NCBI RefSeq assembly: GCF_001640805.2
Contig: NC_066838.1
Span: forward strand, 310,001-374,000
Length of the DNA: 64,000 nucleotides
Reading direction: 5' to 3'
From: Lates calcarifer
Lineage: Eukaryota; Chordata; Actinopteri; Centropomidae
In this document: piece after piece, positions 1-13,000 of the stretch
Layout: every line of letters begins with the position of its first letter
Numbering within the stretch: the first letter of the stretch is position 1
Notes under the pieces: generated by a model
The model's database searches: none
Told to the model about the DNA's origin: nothing
What the model saw: the letters and a program-made list of their open reading frames with translations, nothing else
Made by a program: the position numbers and the translations under genes

Positions 1-1225
1 GTTGTTATATACCCAATTGTTAAACTATTACTGTCATAGAGGACTTATAAAATTAATGCCCACAAAATCTACTTTAACTGCAGGTTAGATATTTAATAAA
101 GTCATATTTAGAAGGGGCAAACTGCTCAAATCAGAATGCAAACATAACTAATTAATATCAATTGTAAAATTATAGAACCAATCACTGAATCTACTATATA
201 GAGCTGAGGCTGGTTGGCTCACTGCTAAACCTTTTTGGAGAGAGATTGAGGGAATGGCAGCCTAGCCTTGACTGGTCTTCCACTTTTCCAGGTGTGGAGA
301 ACTCCCAACTTCATCCAGGGTCCCCAAAAGTTCTCTCTTCAAAGTTCGCTCTTCAAAGTCCCATTCCAATCCTCGCTGTGCGAGCTGAGGAGCTATAAAG
401 TCCAAATTGCAATCCACTGATTATTGGCAAAAATAAGCTTTATTTTTCCCTCTGGTCCTGTGACTTCAGCTGTAGAATCTTGGCATTAAATATGTATTAA
501 GGTTTGCAGACTCCGTCTCTGGGAGAGATGTCCAAGGAAGAATCTCTGATGGCAATGATCAATGAAGAACAGAAAACTACATATCAGACATATCTCAACA
601 TGTTACATCCACTTTGCCTATTACTCAGCATTAGATTCTAGGTACAATGTCAAATTCTTTACTGTTAACTGTTACAAAGCACATATACTGATTTCTAGAG
701 TGTGTACCTTAACTATTACATGGAGATTTTGGCATTAGTCCATTTGCTTTGTAGGCAGGGGTTCTGAGATCTCAACCCTTCTTGACAAGTGACATCAGCT
801 ATCAATATCCATCTGTTTGGCTCAGGTTCATATCCACAGAGACACCAGTTATCACAGGAAAAAACAGAGCACTGATGTGTGGGCTTCATCTTCACCAAAG
901 AAACAAGGTAATGATACACAGCCTGTTATATGCTTGATTGTGGTTAGGCCACAGTTAGAAAGGTTAGATACTTTCTAGTTGTGTAGAGTGTGAGTTGTCA
1001 GAGCTTCATGCCTCAACAGCATGCATGCTGCAAAATCTACCCCAAGACTAAACAATGCTGTTTTCCATAATGCCCTCAATAATATCATGTCTATATTGCC
1101 ATTAAATTTTCAGTGTGGCTATCTGACCCAGAGGATGAACCCTTTTGAAAATGTTTTGTCTGTCATTCATTTGTCTCACTGACCTGCCATGTTAAATGTC
1201 CTGTGTGTGTTTTGGCCCCCTCTAG
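1..1225 (+). other. Unassigned sequence upstream of the first visible rtel1 exon
   Basis: Presumed rtel1 intron. I found no frame matching RTEL1 upstream of GNVLSYW and no clear transposon. A short duplication (ttctctcttcaaag / ttcgctcttcaaag) lies at 331-358. Confidence 0.6.
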
Positions 1226-1358
1226 GCAACGTTTTGAGTTACTGGTGCTTCTCTCCTGGCTTCAGCATGCAAGATCTGGTGAATCAAGGTGTTCGCTGCA
1301 TCATTCTCACCAGTGGTACCCTCTCTCCCCTGTCCTCTTTCACCTCTGAAATGAGGAT
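1226..1358 (+). CDS. rtel1: rtel1 exon: start of helicase domain 2
   Basis: Reads (G)[18 protein letters not shown] followed by [20 protein letters not shown]. The TSGTLSP stretch is the conserved beginning of the second RecA-like domain in XPD-family helicases. The acceptor is ctag ending at 1225 and the donor is gtaagt at 1359. The exon starts in the middle of a glycine codon and ends two bases into an isoleucine codon. No upstream rtel1 exon could be recognised in 1-1225. Confidence 0.93.
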
Positions 1359-4300
1359 GTAAGTTACCTGTTACCTGCTGCCCCTCAAAGCTCATTTTAT
1401 GCACAGATATGCACAATTATGCAATGAACACTAAGGACTGGGCCCAGAACCAACAACTAGTATAATACAAGGATTAATTGACAAACTCAACAAAGTGTTA
1501 TTGTGTTTAGCGTTAAGTTAATCTTTGCTTGATTTGCTCATGCCAACTCCATATCAATGTAGTTTTTAGCTCTGGTAAAAACAACATCACCCTCCAAACT
1601 ACTCTCTTTGGATGGTGATTTTGTTCTACCCAGTCATCTGTCTGTTTAGACTGACGAGACACCAGCATCTACCAGTTGCTAGAAAGGCAAAGCAGCCAAC
1701 TCATCATCAAAATCATTAGAATATCAAAATTAAAAACTTTTAAGCACTTTATCATGATTAATTTTGTTGTGTTAGCAGCAAATAAATCTTGATCTTGATC
1801 ATATTGTGTGTTTGTCCTTGCTGTTGGTGTAGAGAATTCCCAGTGTGTCTGGAGAACAGCCATGTGATTGAACGGGACCAGATTTTTGTTAGCATCATTG
1901 AACGAGGCCCAGATGGAGTGCAGTTAAGTTCAGCGTTTGATAGACGGTTAGCATTCTATTCTACATTTTTAATCATGTTGGAATTTCTTTTTTTTTCCTT
2001 TTTTTTCTTTCCTTTCCTTCTGCCCAAATACAAGTAACATTACATCACACACAACCAGCTCATTTATTGGACAGAGTTGCACATGGTTTAATAATAATCT
2101 GTCCTCCTCATGATGTTCTTGTATGATGTTTTGGTGTGGTACGTCAGCATGAGATGTTTCTTCTCATCTTTTGCAGAGTTCTCTAAATTCAAGCTGTCTT
2201 TTGACTCGGCTGGTGGAGCAGTTAGTTTAATACTTAAATTGTTAAACCCTGACATTGACTTGCTCTAATGATGCAAATAAAACTTTAAATGTTTCATCCT
2301 GTGACAGGTTTGTTCCTGAAAATATGGCATCTTTAGGCAACACTGTTGGTAAGCTCAAACAATATATATACTTTATAGAAATGTTTTTATTCGACCATAT
2401 TTCTGAGGATATTTTCTTGCTGATATGAGCACCATAATTCTTTGTTGGTAAAAGAAGTGGAATACATTATAATTATTCTCTCATTATCTATGAATGTATC
2501 TTTGTCTCTTGTTGTGTTCTCTCCTCAGCCAACCTGAGCCGTGTGGTTCCTCATGGTCTCTTAGTGTTTTTTCCCTCCTTCCCTTTAATGGAAAAAACCC
2601 TAGACTTCTGGAGAGTAAGTGGAAATATAGCATTAAGTAAAACAAATAGTTATGTTATATCGTTTTTATTAATTTATTTATATTGGATATTAAATGATTT
2701 CTGTATTGAATGTTGTCATGTAAAATAAACTCCAGTGCGTGTTTTCTTTTATCAGGCTAATGGACATGCAGACCGTATTGAAAACATAAAGCCCATGTTT
2801 GTTGAACCTAAAGGAAAGGGCACCTTTGCTGAGGTGAGTGTGACTTAATTAATTTTTAAAAGTCTCATGGTATTTCATAAATTGGACATGGTGTGAGATG
2901 GTAACATTCAATGAAAGGACTTGGCATTGTGATAACAGTTGATCTTGTCTCTGTCTGTTTTTTAGGATTATTGATGGCTATTACAACAGAGTCAATGATC
3001 CAGCATCCAAAGGGGGAACCTTTTTTGCTGTGTGTCGAGGGAAGGTGAGGTTACTGTGTGTCCATGAAGTCTGGAAAAGTTCTAAAATGTTTCAGAATGT
3101 ACTCTTACTTTGGCAACTCGGCCTCCAAAATCGTGAGATGGTTTTAGGTGAATGGGTCATTCCGTGTCAAATCAGAGAAGAAGAAGAGTACTGTTTTAAG
3201 AGTACTGATAAATTGTGAAAAATGCTAAACCCACTTTTTCAAACTCCTCCTACACTGTACATCAGATCCTGACAATTCAAACACTATAAAAAGGAAGAAC
3301 TTGTATTCATACACAGGAAGTGATGTCATATCCATACATATTTCTCTCTGATTAACACAAGAGTTGAGCGTGTGGTTTAGCGTACCACAAATGTGTACAA
3401 ATTTGGTGCATATTGGCCACTAGGTGGTGCTTTTATGCAAAGCTGAAAAATAGATAAACATGAAGAATTGCATATCTTGGCAAAGAACACTCCCATTAAC
3501 ACAAAACTTGGTCCAACAGCTTGTCATCCTGGACTGAGGCTCTGTGCAAAATTTGGTGCCAACCAGCCAGTAGGTAGTACTTTTGTTGATCAGTGTCTGC
3601 TGAGTCCATATTGTGGTCAGAGAAGTCTCTTTGGGTTCTGAGAACCAGACTGATAAAATACGACCAGAAATGCAGGTGAAAGGAGCTGGGGAGCGAAAGC
3701 AGGAGTCTCAGGCCCGGGGGCTGGAGAGCCGGGGAGCCGGAGACCTCAAGTGGACAGCCTGGCTTGAGAGCTGAGGGGCAGGAATTCTCAGGTGGATGGC
3801 CCGGGGACAGGAAACTGCTGGTGACCTCAGGTGGACGGCCTGGAGGATCGAGCCACTAACGAAAGTTGAGGCAGAGCCAGGTCCCCACAGGAAATGGGCC
3901 TGGGAGGCAGCAGTGAACATGGAAGCACCCAGGAAAAGGGTGGCGAAGGGCAGGTCCCCACAAGAAGCCAAGTAGGAGGGATGCAGCAACGAAGGTGAGT
4001 CCTCCCAGGAGAACAGGCAGGAGGGCTACGAAAGACACAAGCAAGTTGTCTCTGGAGGCTGAGCCAGAGGGTGATAGCGGTGAAGGCGAATCTCCTCAGG
4101 AGGACAGGCAGGAGGACGGCAATGAAGCAGAGACCCCTCTAGAGGCTGGGCAGGAAGGTGATGAGTTGCAGACAGAGAGATAGAGACAGAGAGCTGCCTC
4201 TGGCCCAGCAGTTGACAGGAATTCTAGAGCTAAAGAGAGCCGGGTCGCAGACAGGACTGGTGTCAGTTGGACTGCTGACTGCAGGCGTGGAGCAGGTGTT

Positions 4301-7300
4301 GGTCACTGATGAGGCTGGTGTTAACTGGGCCACCGACCGGAGACCTGGTGCTGTAATCAGCTGGATCGCTGATGAGGCTGGTGTCAGCTGGGCCCCTGAC
4401 AGGTGATGATGTGGAGCTGGTGTTGGTCAGTCCAATGACAGGATTAATGACAGTGGGGCTGCTGACTGAAGATGTCATAGAGCTGGAGTGGGGCAGCCTG
4501 CTGATGAGGCTGGTGTCAGTTGGACCATCAACTGGAAAACTCTGGGAGCTGGGGTCAACTGGAGAACAGCTGATTGGCTGTTGATCATGGAGCCATGCAG
4601 CTGAAGCTTGGAAGCACAGGGCAGCTGGAGCTCAGGGGCTGGATTGCTGGGCAACGTAGACTTGGGGTTGCTGGGCAGCTGAGGCTAGAGCTTGGGCTGG
4701 TCACTGGAGACTGGAAGGCGAGGCTTGGACTGGAAGCTGGAAACTACAGACTGTGGCTCAGGCTTGGGGCTGGTAACCTGGGGCGGAAAGTGAAGGTCTT
4801 TCAGCCACTCAAAATTGAGAAAAATTAGACGGAAACACAAATCATTTAGAACCAGGAAAACACGAGATGAGGAACAGAGCACAGGAACAAACTCAGGAGC
4901 AACTCAATCCTGGAAATGGGGGAGACACAGGCCTGAAAAAAAAAAGACGGAAGGAAGTACAAGACCAAGAAACATGAGGGTTGGCCAGACCACTGGCCAG
5001 AAACGCAGGAGAAATAACACTGCAATCTAAATACTAGAAACAAGAGAAAATACAAAATAACAGAAACTAAGATCATGCAGCAGGCAGGCCGTGACATTTT
5101 GTACTCCAAAACATGCAAATCTTAAAAGTAAGTGATGTATCTTAACAGGGCTTTGTCAGACTAACACAAAACATAGGAGAGTGGTTTGCCGTGTTGTACT
5201 GAGGTTATATACAAATTTTGGTACATCAGAATCAGAATCAGAAATACACTTTATTGCCAAGTAAGTCTGCACATATGAGGAATTTGTCTTGGTATATTGG
5301 TGCTAAAGGACAATTATAATAAAAAGAAAAGAGCAAATGCGCTGTGTCTTGTTGAGGAGCCTAGTTGCAGAGAGGAAGAAACTCTTGTGGTGTGAGGTCT
5401 TGGTTTTGATGGAACGCAACCTCCTGCCAGAAGGGAGTGTCCTGAAGAGTTTGTGACCAGGATGGGAGGGATCTTTCCTGCTCGCCTCAGGGCCCTGGAG
5501 GTATACAGGAGAGAAGGCAGGTTACAGCTGATCACCTTCTCTGCAGACATGCTGTAGTCTGCCTCTGTCCCTGGCAGTAGCAACAGTGTACCAGATTGAG
5601 ATGGAGGAGGTGAGGACGGACTCAATGATGGAGGTATAGAAGTGCACCATCATTGTCCTTGGCAGGTTGAACTTCTTCAACTGCTGCAGGAAGTACATCC
5701 TCTGCTGGGCCTTCTTGATCAGGGAGCTGATGTTTAGCTCCCACTTGAGGTCCTGGGTGATGATGGTCCCCAGGAAAAGGAAGGACTCCACAGTTCTGAC
5801 TGGGGAGTCACACAGGATGATGGGGGAGGGTGAAGCTGTGTTCTTCCTGAAGTTGACAACTATCTCCACTGTCTGTACAGCGTTGAGCTCCAGGTTGTTC
5901 TCACTGCACCACATGACCAGCTGATCAGTCTCCCTCCTGTAGGCAGACTCATCCCCTCCAGAGATGAGCCCAATGAGGGTGGTGTCATCAGCAAACTTCA
6001 GGAGTTTGACAGACTGGTGACAGGAGGTGCAGCTGTTGGTATACAGGGAGAAGAGTAGAGGGGAGAGAACACAGCCTTGAGGGGAGCCGGTGCTGATGGT
6101 TCAGCTCTGTGCTGCTCGTCCAATTTGCCTTGCCTTGATGGACCGCTAAATGCAGATTGCAGAGGGGCATTAAAACCTGCATGTAGGCTTAGATGTATTT
6201 AAAATTGTTGGAGTTTAGTTTACTTTGGAATGCTGTGATGTGAGCTTTAGAGTTATTATGTTTCCTGGCTGTGTCTTTTCTTGATGTTTGTGGTGCCTTT
6301 TCTCCCTCTTCATGTAGTAAATGTACAGCTGTCACTGTCTGTCTTTTGTTTTTTGGCTCTCCTTTTTTGTCACCTCCCTGGTCTGCCTTACTGACATACA
6401 TATTTAGATTAAAGATGGCTAATGATGATAAACTCATTCACTGAGACAGTAAGTGGCCTACAATTATTTTGATGTACCTTCTTAAAAAACTTCCACTGTT
6501 TTGCAGAATTTAGCTGCATCCTGAAAAATCTTTTTCACATTTTTCTCCCTCCACTGCTTATTCAGCATGATGATTTTACTAGGGGATAAAAGAAAGCAAT
6601 GTTGATGTTTATTTTGTAACAAAGCCAGCTGCTGGTATTATTTGGAACACACACGAGCATGAACAGAATGACAGGTACACAAAGAGAACCACTAAAGAGA
6701 CTGACATATTTTTTGATGGTCTACCAGTCGCCCACAGGGTCTTGTCCCTGGCTCATACCCTGTTGAGCCGAGAAGAAGAGAGAGAAAGAAGAAAAAAGAG
6801 AGAAAATGGTAGCATAAACATTAAGTTAGGTTTGTATTTGTATTTTGTATTTTCTACCGGGACATATTCTGTAGTTTTAATCGTCGTCTCTACCAGCTCT
6901 TTGTGTGCCTGTCAATCTCCTGTCACTCCCCCTCAATCTATCAGCATTTGAAAAATCACCACAGGCAGCAGTATGACTGATGTAAAGTTACTGCAAAAAA
7001 AGAAGGGGAACATACTACTGTTTGCTCTGTGAGAATTGTTATATGGTCCATTTTTTGGTGGAATTAATACATTTTGGATTTGTATATTTTTATTCTTATC
7101 CTTGGATTAGTAAACAGAGCAGTTGATATTTCAATGATATTTTAAATGGTAATGCTCCATCACATGTTTTACATGTATATAGTGAATCCTGGACTGAAGC
7201 TTGACTTTCAAAATTGTATCGCAAGTCAAAACGCAATCGCAATATCTGTCAGAGAAATCGCAATTAGATTTCTCCCCAAAATCGTTTAGCCCTACCTTCA

Positions 7301-9955
7301 ATATTGCTCTCTGTTAGGAATTTAGCTTTTTTTTTAACCCAAAATCTAGGGTCTTATAGAAAATCAACAGGCATGCAGTACAGGTTTTTAATGGTGCACT
7401 TACACCAATCAGCCATAATATTACCATACTGAAAACATGTTTGTGTTCCATTCTACAAAGTTGGGTGAGGCTAGGAATAGTACTTCCCAGGCAAGGCATC
7501 TTTGAGAATATAAAAATGAGATGTGGTCAGTGGTCTTTAGTGGTCCGAGCACCTTTCCTCTAGTGTCCCCCTTAGGCCAAGTATTTATTTTTTGTGACTA
7601 CTGGAAACACTTCAAGCACAGCCAAATCAGTATAACAATGACAGTTGTGGTTATGGTTAGGAATACTGTTGTCCACAATGTGTAAAATTGTTTTTGGTTT
7701 TACCAAAAAGCATTAGAAACAACAGAGGACAAAGTTGAGGATAAAAGGAGGGGACGTAGGATCGGTAATATGATTTAAAATGCATAAATGCAGCCAAATC
7801 AAAATATCCTAATGCAATTGGCAACTACAATTTGCTGTAAACATTTCTGGTGGCTCTTACTTGTCTCTAGCACCTCCCTCAGGGTAAAAGCTCAAATTGC
7901 AAGTACAAGGGTGAGAAGGATCACTTATCATCTGACAGCTTTTATTAGTGTGAATGCTGAGTCAGCATTACTATTAGAGGAACTATTGTTCCTCTGTTTT
8001 TCTTCTTCCATATGTTTTTCGGTTGTTAACTAGTCCCACATATTTTTGTGCTACAGAAACCATTCAACTTCAAAACAGTTCTTTTCTGCCATTTATAACT
8101 TTTTAAATATTCAGCTTTTTCTGCAAATGATTTCTTCAAATGAATGGAGAGAATGTTCAACTACTCTAAAACTTCAGCCTCTTTGAGGTTGGCATACTTT
8201 GTGCTAGAGACTTTGTTTCAGATTTAAACAGGTGCCAATAATTTCAGTTATTATACTTAAATTCAGCTTTTTGATATTGTGTACAGTTTTTCCATAATCA
8301 CAGGATATGTTAAATGCTCATTTCTGAAATTTAGAATGAGTGTGTATTAGAGATGGTTAGAGTGAGAGGAGCCCTCAACTCCTCCATAGACCTTAGCGTT
8401 AAGTGCCTCTCCCAGTCCTGAAAAAGAACACAAACCAACCACAAACACAAAGCAGTCACGTTTCACATTGTCTACTCAAATGACACATATGTCTTCAATA
8501 AAGTCTCCTGGCACTGGTAGTCACTAGGTTTCACCGACAGAGTTACGGTTTTTGACTCAATAGCAGAAGTTCCAGAGGTGTGGCAATCTCACTCACGACC
8601 AGTTTACTGCAGCTGCTTGTACACAAATGATGGACATGAAGTCATTAACACCTTCTCTGCTCTCTGTGCTATTTACACATACACATGCAGGCACGCACGC
8701 ATGCATGCTTAAACGCGCAACTGAGACCTATACATTAACACATGGGTCATTCTAATTGGTGGATTACCCTTACACAGATTTTTATCTTTAAGCTGTTTCT
8801 ACCTCACCTCCTCACTCATACATACACAATTTTAACCGTGGTGCTGATCATCTGTCTGACATTAATACAAAGAATTTCCTCTTTCACAGTGTTTTAAGGC
8901 ATTGTATTCCAACTTACAGCTTTGGCTGTGTATTATTTGCCTTTATGTTGATTCTAAAACATGTTTGTGTTCTCTGCTTATTATACTTATTATTATACTA
9001 TTAGTATTACTATTTATACTTAAAATATATATAAATGCATTTTCTAGTCTTTAAATTCATATTATACTCAACTAGTTTCTCCTTTTCTGCATCTGGGGCT
9101 TTCCTGCAATTTTACTAGCTATATTTGCAATTTTCTGTAATTAGAGTTTGTTTTCAGTTCTTCAGATTTCCATACTATTTTGAAGAATAAAATGCTGCCA
9201 CAGTTGTGGCTGGCAGGGCTTTAGATGTTTAGTTTAAAATTCTAAATTTCTTAAGATGTTTTAAGGTCTCTGTGTATGTCTTTTTTCCCATTCATGCCAT
9301 TTTGTTTTAAATTCTCAGCAGAGTTTTCAGCTTGTCCTGTGTGTATATGTGTCTTTGTCTCTTACCATCTCCTTTGCCAGCACACTGGATTTAGTAACTG
9401 GTTTTTGCTTTTCATCAACTGCAATTGTAAGCTATAAAACTGTGGCTTGTCTATTAGAGTATCAAAAATGTGTGGATGATACAGTTCAGGAAGCGTGGAA
9501 CTTCATTAAATAAATCTTAAATCTTAAAAGCATGATACTGTCACATCTTATCTTGCTTCTGCCAGATATCTTGTATGCTACAATAACTAAATGTAAATGT
9601 AATATGGTCATTATAGCTGCCATAGAAGTCAGTGTATTGAAATTGTTGTTGTAATTTCCCTCATATTAGATATAACACACAAATGCATCCCTCTCACAGC
9701 ATTTCTTTAAATGTATTCCTGTGTCAGGCTAGCGAGGGTCTGGATTTTGCAGATACCTTTGGTCGGGGTGTCATCATCACTGGCCTTCCTTTCCCTCCAA
9801 AGATGGACCCTCGAGTCATCCTGAAGATGCAGTTCTTGGATGAGATGAGCCGGAACAAAGCTCCTGGGCTAAAGGTGAGGGAAAGTGCTCACTGAGTTAT
9901 ACTGAGAAGGCTTGATGATTTTTAGTGGTGCAGTCTTATCATGGTTGTTGTTATA

Positions 9956-10008
<53 letters not shown>

Positions 10009-13000
10009 CTGTGCATATGCATGTGTGTGTGTGGACAGTACCTGTCTGGGCAGGAGTGGTACAAACAGCAGGCTTTCAGAGCTGTGAACCAGGCCATCGG
10101 TAGAGTCATTCGTCATAAGCAGGACTATGGAGCCATCTTCCTATGTGATCAGAGGTCAGACATGGAGCTTTCAGTCATGAATAACAACTCATATCCATTT
10201 TTATTTTGAGACAATGCATATAGAACTTTGGGCCTCATGCAAGAACTACTGATACAAGCATGCTCAACCTTAAGTTGCATAGTTACATACAAATGTCATA
10301 TAAGAGAAGCAGAGCTGAAACAACACATGATTGATTAGCCTGTCGACAGAAAATAATTTTAATAAAACACTCTAATCCAACTCAAAAAGGTTTCGTTAAA
10401 ACCCATATGAGCCATTGTTTGCTCCAAAAATGTCCAGTCCAGTCTATCAAATGCTTTCTCAGCATCTAAGCTGAGAAGCATTGATGGAGTCTTTCTGCCA
10501 GAAGCAATAGATTGTAGATTTAGAGCTCATCTGACATTACTGGTGCCCTGCCGTCCGGTTATGAACCCCGTTTGATCAGAGTTAATTAATTTCCGGATGT
10601 GTTTTTGTATTCTATTTGCCAAGATAGAGGTCAGGATTTTTAAATCCTGGCAAAGCAGACTTATCGGCCGATAACCCGTACATTGAGTGGGGTCCTTTCC
10701 ATCTTTGTGTATAACTGTGATAATTGCCTCTGACCAGGTTTTTGGGGGGTCCCTTTCATCCAGTGCATAATTATATACCCGACATAAAATTGAGGCTAGT
10801 TCGTGAACAAAAACTTTATAATATTCCGAGTATCCGTCGACACCCGGGGATTTACTGTTCTTTAATTTACTAATACTATCTAACTTTTTCTAGTTCCTGT
10901 CAGTAATCGTGCTGCAGCATTTTGGATCAACTGCATTGTCTTTAGAGACTTGCTGGGGCAGCCTGATAATAATGAATTACAATAGTCCAGGTGTGCAGGT
11001 GAAAGAAGGCAGTCCTAGAAGTTTGTTTTATGTAGGAGCTAAAGGACATATCCTGATCAAAGATAACTCCAAGATTCTTTACAGTGGTTAGGGCAATACC
11101 ATCTAATGTAACTACGTCACTGGAAAATGTATTTCTGAGTTGTTCGGGGCCAAGTACGATAACTTTGGTTTTGTTTGAGTTCAGTGGTAGAAAGTTGCTG
11201 GTCATCCAAGTCTAAATGTCCCTAAGGCATACCTGAAGTTTGGCTAACTGAGTTTTGTTAGGTTTCATTGATAAATATAGTTGTGAATCATCAGCATAAC
11301 AATTGAAGTTTATTGAGTGATTCCTGATAATGTTGCCCGGGGGAAGCATATACAGGGTGAATAAAATTGGTCCAAGCACTGACCTTTGTGGAACTCCATG
11401 TCTAACTTTTGTGTACATGAAGGAATTGTCGTTATCATGTACGAACTAAAGCTTAAACCAGTTTAGTGCGGTTCCTTTAATGCCAATAAAATGCTCTTTA
11501 CAGTCTCTGTAAAATGATGTGATGGTCAATCGTATCAAAAGCAGCACTGAGATCTAACAAGACAAGTGCAGAGACAAGCCCGTTGTCTGATCCAGTGTTT
11601 TCAAGTGCACTACTGACATTATATGGTGAGCCCTGGTGTTCAAGAGCTGCATTGGTGAAGCTATTCAGACTGCTAAAGCCAGAGTCACTCCATCATTACT
11701 AGTATTGAAAGTAAAGTTAGTAAGTAAACAAGGCCAGCAAAATAGCTGTTAGCCACAAAACCTTTGCTGGCCTTTGTTAGTGAATCCAGTTTGGATGTAG
11801 GTCTTCCTTTCTAAATTATTTCTCTTTTGTAGGCGCTTTGAAAAAGGCGTTTTCAGTAGACTGGCAACAAAAGCGGCTGCCATTTTCTTTTCGCTCATCT
11901 TCACGTTCATATGTAGGAAATTCATGACAATAGTTTGTGGGTAGCACTGGGCACATCGCTGGGCCCAGAGGGTGTGCTGGCATTGAAAATCAAAATTTCA
12001 TTGGCTGATGATTCTGTCACTAATGCTTGTAATAAATCAGATTTGTGGAGTTTCAGCAAAAGGCTGAAATTCCACTTCAACCTCAACAAAACTAACTTGT
12101 GGATGTTACATGAACTGATACCCAAGAAAGACATTTTACACACACTTAATTTTATTGTTTACCTTCTCTGCTGGCCCTGACTGCTTGAGTCATCACTCTT
12201 AGTAACCAGAATGCAATTGCACATATCTTGAATTATAATTCTGACCAGTGAAATTGTAATTAGGAATTGTCAAAATGCATTTCTAGATGTCTAAATTTTA
12301 ATTAATTCAACATTAAATGTTAGGAGGGCATGCTGTATCACTCTGTGTAGGAGGCCCCTTATGCTCCCACAAGGGTGTAGATTTAACAGCAGACAATGGC
12401 ATTTATTTTATTATGTGTAGACCATGAATGTACAAAGTGAGCAGGATACAGTGCCCCCATTCAGGCTTGCTGTTAATTTGTCTCTGTGGCCACTTGTGGT
12501 ATTGCAACAAACAAATCCCTTGCAGCCCAAAAAGCTTTTTCCCCATAGACCATGATTATAAGGACACATCTGTACACTGTTGGCAGGAAACCTGAAAGTC
12601 AATGTTTTCAGTAACCCAAAAAACTGATTTTATTAACAACATGGCCTGTCTAAGTTTGTTTTATGTGGGAGCTAAAGGACATATCCTGATCAAAAATAAC
12701 TCCAAGATTTTTTACAGTGGAGCTGGAGGCCAGGGAAATGGCGTTCTGAGGTGTTTGGGGCTAAGTACAATAACTTTGGTTTTGTCTGAGTTCAGTAGTA
12801 GAAAATTGGTGGTCATCCAAACCTTAATGTCCCTAAGGCATGCCTGAAGTGTAGCTAACTGATTGGTTTCATTAGGCTTCATTGACAAATATAGTTGTGT
12901 ATCATCTTCATAACAATGGAAGTTTATGGAATGATTCCTGATAATGTTGCCCAAGGTAGGCATATACAAGGTGAATAGAATTAATCCAAGCACTGACCCT

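Larger units (their letters stand above)
3045..9727 (+). other. rtel1 intron, about 6.7 kb, repeat-rich
   Basis: This intron separates the VCRGK and ASEGLDF halves of helicase motif V. It contains a diffuse interspersed repeat (3230-3600 and 5105-5220), a GC-rich composite repeat (3660-5095), a Rex1-like LINE end (5222-6100) and a hAT-like relic ending at 7294. From about 7300 to 9700 I see only AT-rich single-copy-looking intron sequence and no gene or clear repeat. Confidence 0.85.

Noticed and set aside
2177..2232. A possible rtel1 exon after ttttgcag at 2177
   Set aside because: It has a good-looking acceptor, but all frames hit stops and none resembles RTEL1. The exon at 2308-2348 fits both phase and protein.
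3708..4828. Long overlapping open frames on both strands in the GC-rich block
   Set aside because: They are low-complexity and repeat-derived, open in several frames by composition, with no domain and no splice context.
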